Assembly: GCA_027364815.1 (NCBI GenBank)
Contig: DAHXOQ010000054.1
Span: 1-12,932 of the forward strand
Length of the DNA stretch: 12,932 bases
Direction: 5' to 3'
From: Acidobacteriaceae bacterium
Lineage (GTDB): Bacteria > Acidobacteriota > Terriglobia > Terriglobales > Acidobacteriaceae
The notes below the pieces were generated by a model. The model was not told the DNA's origin and searched no databases. It saw nothing but the letters and a program-made list of their open reading frames with translations. How positions within the stretch are numbered: position 1 is the stretch's first letter; every line of letters begins with the position of its first letter. A program made the position numbers and the translations under genes. Positions 7,512 through 12,932 of the stretch are shown one piece after another.

Positions 7512-7517
7512 CTCCTG
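7512..7517 (-). promoter_or_regulatory. Shine-Dalgarno site of the small membrane protein gene
   Basis: CAGGAG on the minus strand, 6 bases before the ATG at 7505. It is the main non-homology evidence that this short frame is translated. Confidence 0.65.
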
Positions 7518-7646
7518 CGAAGTGGGATGTTGAACTCAGCTCGTAACACAATTAGATTGCACGTCAGAGGGAGAACGAGTGCCGGAAAAATTCTTGCATA
7601 TGTTTTCTGATTTTTCCTGAAAATAATTTTTTGGTTCGCGGAGGAA

Positions 7647-8891
7647 TTACATCAACCTGCGCCGAACAAGGTCCATGGCCTGCAGCGTTGCAAACTCGCG
7701 AATGCGCTCGCGGTCCCCGTTGAACTTGCGTTCGACAACTTCATTTTGATGCGCATCAGAAAGCGCGAGATAGACGAGGCCGACCGGCTTGTCCGATGAA
7801 CCGCCGCTCGGCCCTGCAATGCCGGTGATGCTGATGCCGAGCGTGGCTCCGGTTTTATTGCGAATGCCTTCTGCCATTGCCAGCGCAACTTCGGAGCTGA
7901 CGGAGCCGTAGCGATTGATGAGCTCTTCAGATACATCGAGCATGCTTGTCTTGAGCGCGTTTGAATAAGCGACCACTCCGCCGGCAAAGGAAAGCGAACT
8001 GCCCGCGATGCTGGTGAGCCGCTCCGAAAGCATACCGCCGGTGCAACTCTCGGCGACCGCGAGAGTGGCCTGGCGAATGCCGAGATAGTACATCAATATC
8101 TGCTCGAGTGTTTCGCCGTTGGCCGAGTACATCCACTCGCCGAGCGCGTCTTCCAGCTTGAGGGCAAGTTCATCAACGCGATTTTGCGCGACCGCAAGTG
8201 CGCCCTTGGTGCAGCTTAGATTGAGTTGAATGTCGCCGGCATGCGCGAGGATGGTGGTCTCAATGTCTGGATAAGCCTTGTAAATGGGCTCAAGAAGCTC
8301 ATCGCATTTTGACTCGGCGATCATCGCAGCCTTCAGTACTCGTGTCGCAATGTGCTTCTCCGGCGCCACGGCCCGGATGCGCGGCAGGCACTCTTCGTCG
8401 AAGAGCGGCTTGCACTCATTCGGCGGTCCCGGAACCATGAAAATGATTTTGCGGTAGTTGGAGTAAGCCGTGTCCAGCCATTGGCCCGGAGCGCTCCCGT
8501 TTTTATTCGGCATCACGATTGCGCCTTCAATCACCTCGGCCTGCTTCAGATTGTTTGAGGACATGGAGATGCGCAACTGTGCTGCGCGCGAGTGAAGCGC
8601 GGCAACCTGAACAGGATCGCGGCGCAGTGTGATCCCGAGCGCCTGGACAACAGCCTCGCGCGTAAGGTCGTCGTTCGTCGGTCCCAGCCCGCCTATAATG
8701 GCGACAATGTCAACGCGCGTGAGAGCCGTACGGATGGCGCCGGCAATATCATTCAGGCGGTCGCCGACAATGCTCTTGTAGGCAACCGTGATGCCAAGTC
8801 CGTTGAGCTTCTCCGTCATGTACAGGGAGTTTGTATCCTGCCTGTACGGCGTGAGCATTTCAGAACCAACAGCGATGATTTCACACTTCAT
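7647..8891 (-). CDS. cinA: CinA-family nicotinamide-nucleotide amidohydrolase
   Basis: This is a full two-domain CinA of 414 residues. The N-terminal MoCF-type domain shows AVGSEMLTP (7-15) and GGLGPTNDDLT (67-77), then the NGSAPGQWLD loop (131-140) and FMVPGPPNE (151-159). The C-terminal PncC-type domain shows ESCTGG (281-286), the YSNALK segment (309-314), GSVSSEVALAMAEG (329-342) and GISITGIAGPSGGS (352-365) followed by KPVG. The C-terminal domain deamidates nicotinamide mononucleotide to nicotinate mononucleotide for NAD salvage; the N-terminal domain is linked to ADP-ribose hydrolysis in some members. The older link to competence comes from Gram-positive genomes and is not implied here. 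AAGGA lies 8 bases before the ATG. The gene diverges from ftsY across a 206-base region. Confidence 0.95.
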   Translation of the reverse strand: MKCEIIAVGSEMLTPYRQDTNSLYMTEKLNGLGITVAYKSIVGDRLNDIAGAIRTALTRVDIVAIIGGLGPTNDDLTREAVVQALGITLRRDPVQVAALHSRAAQLRISMSSNNLKQAEVIEGAIVMPNKNGSAPGQWLDTAYSNYRKIIFMVPGPPNECKPLFDEECLPRIRAVAPEKHIATRVLKAAMIAESKCDELLEPIYKAYPDIETTILAHAGDIQLNLSCTKGALAVAQNRVDELALKLEDALGEWMYSANGETLEQILMYYLGIRQATLAVAESCTGGMLSERLTSIAGSSLSFAGGVVAYSNALKTSMLDVSEELINRYGSVSSEVALAMAEGIRNKTGATLGISITGIAGPSGGSSDKPVGLVYLALSDAHQNEVVERKFNGDRERIREFATLQAMDLVRRRLM

Positions 8892-9087
8892 GCTAGAAAT
8901 CCTTCAGAAACCATTCAGGCCAATCAGTTAAATAAAGAGGGCCAAGGGGGGAAGAGGAATTGCATTGAGAACAAGAATAGCGCACTTAGCTGCCCGATTT
9001 CACTAAGATATGTGCTTTCATTGGCCTTTGGAACTGGATTGTGCAGGGGTTGGATTGCGCCGGGATGCGCGCGATAAACTTGTAGTT
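8892..9087. promoter_or_regulatory. Divergent intergenic region between cinA and ftsY
   Basis: Both neighbours start here, so it must hold promoters for both directions. AAGGA at 8900-8904 (minus strand) is the cinA ribosome site. Toward ftsY, TTGGAT and GATAAA stand 17 bases apart at about 9050-9078, which is only a weak match to a sigma-70 promoter. No operator palindrome or riboswitch fold stood out. Confidence 0.4.
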
Positions 9088-9097
9088 GGAAGTGATG

Positions 9098-10102
9098 ATG
9101 CTCAAGTTCTTTGGCGGTAAAAAATCTCAGGAAAATCCGGAAGTGGTTCCTCTAGCGGCAACTCAGTCTGAGCAGAGGCCAACTCTCTTCGCCCGCATGA
9201 AACAGGCTGTCTCACGCACCCGCGAGAGCTTGTCTGAGCGCATTGAAGATCTGGTCGCGCTCACCCGCTCCGTTGATGAGGACGCAATTCAGCGCCTCGA
9301 GGCTGCGTTGCTGGCGAGCGATCTCGGCTTGCCGACGACAACCGATCTGCTCAACGCAGTGCGCGAGCGCGCCAAGCGAGAAGACATTGACGGCGCCGGA
9401 TTGCGTGCGTTGTTGCGTGAGGAGTTGCTCAAAATTCTTGTCGCTCCTGTGAAAACACCGCTGGAAAAACTAGTCAGTGAGGATGCCTGCACCACGCAAG
9501 TAGTTTTTCTGGTCGGCGTCAACGGAACCGGCAAGACGACAACGAGCGGCAAAATGGCGGCGTGGTTTCGCGCCGAGGGTCGTACGGTTCTCTTGTGCGC
9601 AGCGGACACGTTTCGCGCAGCGGCCATCGAGCAGCTTGAAATTTGGGCCAGGCGCTCCGGTGTTGAGCTGATCAAGACGCAACAGGGCGCAGACCCGGCG
9701 GCGGTTTTGTACGATGCGGCATCGGCGGCCAAAGCGCGCAATATCGATCTTCTCCTCGTCGATACTGCGGGCCGTCTGCACACCAAGTCCGGTCTCATGG
9801 ACGAGCTTGAAAAAATGCGCCGCACTGCGGCAAAATTGATTCCCGGCGCGCCGCACGAGGTTTTGCTGGTGATGGACGCAACAACGGGCCAGAACGGATT
9901 GCAACAAGCCCGCCAGTTTACGCACAGCGCCGGAGTCACCGGAATCGTGCTCACCAAGCTCGACGGTACCGCCAAGGGCGGTATCGCCATCGCCATCGCG
10001 CGCGAAATGAATCTCCCCGTTCGCTTTGTCGGCACCGGCGAAAAAATCGACGACCTGCTCGAATTCGATCCCGAAGCATTTGTCGATTCGCTGCTTGCGT
10101 AA
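9098..10102 (+). CDS. ftsY: Signal recognition particle receptor FtsY
   Basis: FtsY is the SRP receptor GTPase that docks ribosome-nascent chain complexes at the inner membrane. The 334 residues comprise a short N-terminal region (1-30, MLKFFGGKK start), the helical N domain, and the NG GTPase domain. Motifs: P-loop GVNGTGKTT (140-148), DTFRAAA (170-176), DTAGR (222-226), ATTGQN (261-266), TKLDGTAKGG (286-295) and GTGE (312-315), ending in the usual DPEAFVDSLL. The long acidic A domain of E. coli FtsY is absent, as in many other bacteria. ATG 9098 is preferred because GGAAG (9088-9092) lies 5 bases before it; in-frame ATG 9095 and TTG 9086 are alternatives. ribD follows after 19 bases, probably in the same transcript. 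Confidence 0.95.
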   Translation: MLKFFGGKKSQENPEVVPLAATQSEQRPTLFARMKQAVSRTRESLSERIEDLVALTRSVDEDAIQRLEAALLASDLGLPTTTDLLNAVRERAKREDIDGAGLRALLREELLKILVAPVKTPLEKLVSEDACTTQVVFLVGVNGTGKTTTSGKMAAWFRAEGRTVLLCAADTFRAAAIEQLEIWARRSGVELIKTQQGADPAAVLYDAASAAKARNIDLLLVDTAGRLHTKSGLMDELEKMRRTAAKLIPGAPHEVLLVMDATTGQNGLQQARQFTHSAGVTGIVLTKLDGTAKGGIAIAIAREMNLPVRFVGTGEKIDDLLEFDPEAFVDSLLA

Positions 10103-10121
10103 AAGAGAGTAGTCAAAAACC

Positions 10122-11333
10122 ATGACCGTAACGCGCATTATCAACTCGACCCCCGATGAACGCTGGATGCAACGCGCGCTTGAACTGGCCCGCCGTGGTA
10201 TTGCTTTGACCGCTCCAAATCCGAATGTCGGCTGTGTCATTGTTTCCGACGACGGAAAAGTTCTCGGCGAGGGTTGGCATGAGTATGAGCGCAAGGATCA
10301 CGCTGAAATCATCGCGCTGGCTTTCGCGGGCGCATCTGCTAAAGGCGCAACGGCCTATGTAACTCTCGAACCCTGCAATCACACCGGGCGCACCGGCCCC
10401 TGCACTGAGGCTCTGATTGCCGCCGGCATCAAGCGCGTCGTGATTGCGGCACTCGATCCGAATCCACTTGCGGAGGTTTCCAAAGTTGCAGGCAAAGGAG
10501 TTGAGCGTCTGCAAGCGGCGGGGATTGAAGTTGCAGTTGGAATCTGCGAAGCCGAGGCGCAGAGTTTGAATGAGCCTTTTGCTAAGTGGATCAAAACCAG
10601 GCGGCCCTTTGTGAATATGAAGGTCGCCATGACCCTCGATGGCCGCATCGGCCCCTCGCCCGGCCATCACATCGCGCGCCAGCCTTATTGGATTACCGGC
10701 GAAGCCTCGCGCGCCGCTGTGCAGGAACTGCGCTGGCAGGCCGATGCCGTCCTCACCGGCGTTGACACGGTCATCGCCGACGACCCGCACCTCACCGACC
10801 GCAGCAACAATCCCCGCCGCCGTCCGCTGTTGCGCGTCGTGCTCGATTCAGCCCTGCGTACCCCGCTCGATTCCAAGCTGATTCAAACCGCGAATGACGA
10901 CGTGGTGATTTTTACCGTCGAAGTTGCGAGTGGTGTAGCAGCCACGCCCGCCATTGAAAAATCCAACGCCGCGCTGCTTGCGCATCGCACTGCTCAAATT
11001 GACGAGCTCAAATCACGCGGCATCCAGGTGATTGCGTTGAAGCCGGCAGCCGGCCAGGTTCCACTGACAGGAATGCTCGATTGGCTCGGCAACGAGGGCA
11101 TTCTCACCCTGCTCACCGAGACCGGCACGCGCCTGAACACTGCGCTCCTGGTCGAGAATCTCGTCGACCGCCTTCAGCTTTTCTGCTCGCCCCAAATTCT
11201 CGGCTCCGATGCCGTCCCCGCCTTCAAAGGCCTCAACCCCGCCCTCAAACTCGAAAACATCGAGATGGAACGCTACGGCGACGATGTGGGAATCTCCAGC
11301 CTCATCAAAGATCCGTGGAAGCATCACGAATGA
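10122..11333 (+). CDS. ribD: Bifunctional riboflavin biosynthesis deaminase/reductase RibD
   Basis: RibD deaminates the pyrimidine ring of the GTP cyclohydrolase II product and then reduces the ribosyl side chain, two consecutive steps to riboflavin and FMN/FAD. The deaminase half has the zinc motif HAE (60-62) and EPCNHTGRTGPC (83-94), giving ligands His60, Cys85 and Cys94 with Glu62 as the catalytic acid. The reductase half starts near 160 with RPFVNMKVAMTLDGRIG, followed by WITGEASR, GVDTVIADDPHLT and, near the end, a LTETGTRLNTALL segment. At 403 residues it is slightly longer than usual, with an extra polar stretch in the middle of the reductase domain. It follows ftsY by 19 bases; no other rib gene and no FMN riboswitch is visible here, so the rest of the pathway is encoded elsewhere. 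Confidence 0.95.
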   Translation: MTVTRIINSTPDERWMQRALELARRGIALTAPNPNVGCVIVSDDGKVLGEGWHEYERKDHAEIIALAFAGASAKGATAYVTLEPCNHTGRTGPCTEALIAAGIKRVVIAALDPNPLAEVSKVAGKGVERLQAAGIEVAVGICEAEAQSLNEPFAKWIKTRRPFVNMKVAMTLDGRIGPSPGHHIARQPYWITGEASRAAVQELRWQADAVLTGVDTVIADDPHLTDRSNNPRRRPLLRVVLDSALRTPLDSKLIQTANDDVVIFTVEVASGVAATPAIEKSNAALLAHRTAQIDELKSRGIQVIALKPAAGQVPLTGMLDWLGNEGILTLLTETGTRLNTALLVENLVDRLQLFCSPQILGSDAVPAFKGLNPALKLENIEMERYGDDVGISSLIKDPWKHHE

Positions 11334-11383
11334 AAAAATCAAAAAATGGAAAATCGATATTTCAGAAGCTTTGTAACAAGGAA

Positions 11384-11512
11384 CGGCTTTAGCCGGGCCG
11401 ATAAGATCAGCAGAACGAGTCGGGCTTTAGCCCCTGCGGGAAAATTAAAACGGAGGGAGCAGGGGCATTCATGCCCCTGAAAAAGCACGACGAGAGAATC
11501 GGGCTTTAGCCC
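11384..11512. repeat. Array of four short palindromes (GGCTTTAGCC type)
   Basis: Four near-perfect palindromes are spaced along the gap between convergent genes: 11384-11395 (CGGCTTTAGCCG), 11422-11433 (GGGCTTTAGCCC), 11460-11479 (9-bp stem CAGGGGCAT with a 2-base loop) and 11501-11512 (GGGCTTTAGCCC again). The first, second and fourth share the core GGCTTTAGCC with different outer bases that keep pairing. Between ribD and the convergent unknown gene they could end transcription both ways, and the last is followed 8 bases later by a T6 run on the + strand. Sequence type and loop size differ from the array at 643-862, so this is a second repeat family. Confidence 0.72.
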
Positions 11513-11533
11513 CGGATGGATTTTTTCCAATTC

Positions 11534-12760
11534 CTACCACGCATCTGACAAGACATCCCGCTTAATGCCTCTTTCAACCGCGGCCAAATTCTCTTCGGTA
11601 TAACTGTAGTATCCGCAACCACTCGGCGTGATTGAAACAGCATCTGAATCGTCCAATCCATATTCAAAAAGCAAAATGAATTTGTCTTCCGGTTTAAACT
11701 TCTTCATTGATACACCATCTGAAAGTAATCCTTTTGAGTTCCCAATCATCTCGACACGCGAGTACTCGGGGTTGTTAGGCATCGCATGATTTTTGAGGCT
11801 CTTGATAATGCGTATTCGCCTCCACAAGGAGGCGTCCGAATCAGGTGGAATTTCATTCTGCCATTTGTAAGGCGAAGCATTCTGCGTTTGATTCATTGGA
11901 ATCACTTCCGCCACTGCGGCATATTTGTAATCCCGCGCGTACAATTCAATATTGCACAGTCGTGGAGCATCATATTCGCTTGCATTTGCATATAGTTTCT
12001 CTTCTTCTTTAGCCAACTTCCATGCACCCGGATAAATCTCTTCTCCACTCTTGCATTCCATCCAACGAGTCAGGCAACTCAGGTTGAAATCCAAGAACTG
12101 ATCTTGAACTTTGATTTCCGTATATGGAGAAAACGTTGCACGGATAATTTTGCATCCTGTACAAATGGGGACGATTTCAGCTGAATATTCAGGATGATGC
12201 AAAAGGTATGGCCACACTTTGAATGATGAAATATGTGTCTCTCCGTCGACATCACCGCTCAACATATATTGATTTTGCCATTCAATTTTCTGAAAAATTG
12301 GATTAACAAACGTGGATATTCCAAATGATTTCGTCCATATGATGCCATCCTTCACCTGAATTCGAGCATCGACGAGTTCATATCTCCCTCCTAATACTTG
12401 ATAAGGCTTGAATAGCCATCTGCAACACTCGCGTGGTTCTTTCCATATGTGGCCGTTTGGCATAAAGTAAATTGGAAAGACACGAAACTCATCTTCCATG
12501 GCAATCTGATAATCGCACCGCTCACTCGTGCAGGAACTTTCATATCCTCCCCACTCACCCCACTCATTCATCAACTTCTGTGCATCGGACCACGTACTCT
12601 TACCCATCTCTATGCTGCGAATCTCATTGAGCAATCTCTCCGCCCGCCATCGCAGCAAATGCTGTTGCACCTGCACAAAAACAAACAGCCCAACCACCAA
12701 CACGACAACCGAGAGCGCCATCCAACGCACTACGCGCCACAAAATCTTTCGAATAGACAT
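11534..12760 (-). CDS. Membrane-anchored cysteine-rich protein of unknown function
   Basis: I do not recognise a named family. From ATG 12760 the protein has 408 residues. One hydrophobic helix (14-31) after a basic N-terminus makes a signal anchor with the rest outside the cytoplasm. A short helical stretch follows (RWRAERLLNEIRSIEMGKS, 37-55), then a mixed alpha/beta body. Ten cysteines are present (77, 82, 112, 113, 200, 203, 229, 236, 269, 382), including CTGC at 200-203; an even number in an exported domain suggests disulfides. The C-terminal GYYSYTEENL segment looks compact. In-frame TTG 12790 or GTG 12775 could also start it, and no strong ribosome site decides. It is AT-richer than the core genes, like the ExbD-like gene at the other edge. 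A lineage-specific envelope protein is my best inference. Confidence 0.75.
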   Translation of the reverse strand: MSIRKILWRVVRWMALSVVVLVVGLFVFVQVQQHLLRWRAERLLNEIRSIEMGKSTWSDAQKLMNEWGEWGGYESSCTSERCDYQIAMEDEFRVFPIYFMPNGHIWKEPRECCRWLFKPYQVLGGRYELVDARIQVKDGIIWTKSFGISTFVNPIFQKIEWQNQYMLSGDVDGETHISSFKVWPYLLHHPEYSAEIVPICTGCKIIRATFSPYTEIKVQDQFLDFNLSCLTRWMECKSGEEIYPGAWKLAKEEEKLYANASEYDAPRLCNIELYARDYKYAAVAEVIPMNQTQNASPYKWQNEIPPDSDASLWRRIRIIKSLKNHAMPNNPEYSRVEMIGNSKGLLSDGVSMKKFKPEDKFILLFEYGLDDSDAVSITPSGCGYYSYTEENLAAVERGIKRDVLSDAW

Positions 12761-12766
12761 ATGCCG

Positions 12767-12778
12767 ATTAGACACCGT
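12767..12778 (-). promoter_or_regulatory. Shared 12-base motif ACGGTGTCTAAT upstream of the unknown edge gene
   Basis: Identical to 560-571 and on the same strand, here ending 6 bases before ATG 12760. Its GTG is in frame with the gene, so it could also lie inside an extended coding start. The different spacing from the two ATGs (6 and 19 bases) argues against a ribosome site and leaves a promoter or transcription start motif, or chance. Confidence 0.25.
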
Positions 12779-12915
12779 CCCTTTCCACAATGTTCCTCAT
12801 CGACTTTTGCGACGACAGGCGCAGTTAGCCACACCGCAGGTGTTTTGCAGAACATTGCACTAACTCAGGCACAATGAATTTAGCTATACGTCCTAATTAG
12901 AGTTCTCCCTATACT

Positions 12916-12930
12916 CGCGCCACCGGCGCG
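12916..12930. repeat. Terminal 6-bp/3-nt hairpin, possible start of another array
   Basis: CGCGCC (12916-12921) and GGCGCG (12925-12930) pair perfectly around ACC. Stem and loop lengths equal those of the outer hairpins at 643-657 and 848-862, so this may be the first hairpin of another array copy cut by the window edge. No further sequence is available to confirm it. The rest of 12791-12932 shows nothing else I can support. Confidence 0.35.
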
Positions 12931-12932
12931 GC

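Noticed and set aside
7580..7646. GGAAAAAT/ATTTTTCC pairing after cinA as a terminator
   Set aside because: AT-only stem with an 18-base loop and no following T-run; too weak to call.
9289..10294. Long minus-strand frames opposite ftsY (274-275 codons)
   Set aside because: Shadows of ftsY caused by codon bias; Ser/Arg-rich without motifs.
11384..11512. Possible CRISPR array from spaced palindromes
   Set aside because: Only three 10-base cores with unequal flanks, no direct repeat of 25 bases or more, and no cas genes.
11339..11530. 63-codon minus-strand frame across the palindrome array
   Set aside because: It translates the GGCTTTAGCC repeats themselves; a repeat-derived artefact.

Overview
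The window looks like a chromosomal piece from an Acidobacteriota genome, probably class Terriglobia. This is an inference from three things: the mix of moderately GC-rich housekeeping genes, a heptaheme cytochrome c fused to TPRs, and intergenic arrays of short perfect hairpins of a kind I associate with that group. No rRNA or tRNA gene and no transposase was seen, so the taxonomy cannot be fixed from the sequence alone.

Left edge (1-1434): a visibly AT-rich, minus-strand ExbD/TolR-like membrane protein gene runs off the window. It is followed by a roughly 890-base gene-free stretch. That stretch holds a 220-base inverted array of six hairpins, then about 570 bases in which I can support no gene, and finally a stem-loop directly 5' of the next ribosome binding site.

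Core (1435-11333), nearly wall-to-wall genes: an EF-G-like translational GTPase on + with a clear Rho-independent terminator; a seven-heme cytochrome c/TPR protein on +; a convergent minus-strand group of gpsA, plsY and a small two-TM protein, with plsY and gpsA overlapping by ATGA; cinA on -; and, diverging from cinA, ftsY and ribD on +. PlsY and GpsA form a functional pair: GpsA makes sn-glycerol 3-phosphate and PlsY acylates it in the first step of phospholipid synthesis. FtsY (co-translational membrane targeting), RibD (riboflavin synthesis) and CinA (pyridine nucleotide salvage/repair) are otherwise unrelated housekeeping functions.

Right edge (11334-12932): a second hairpin array of a different sequence type sits between the convergent ribD and a minus-strand, AT-rich, membrane-anchored cysteine-rich protein of unknown function. 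A final 6-bp/3-nt hairpin lies at the very end of the window.

The points most worth a second look are these: the two structured intergenic arrays; the EF-G-like protein, in which the catalytic His and the NKxD Lys are both replaced; the ExbD-like protein without the usual membrane Asp; and a 12-base motif shared upstream of the two AT-rich edge genes. I found no phage, CRISPR or defence locus.
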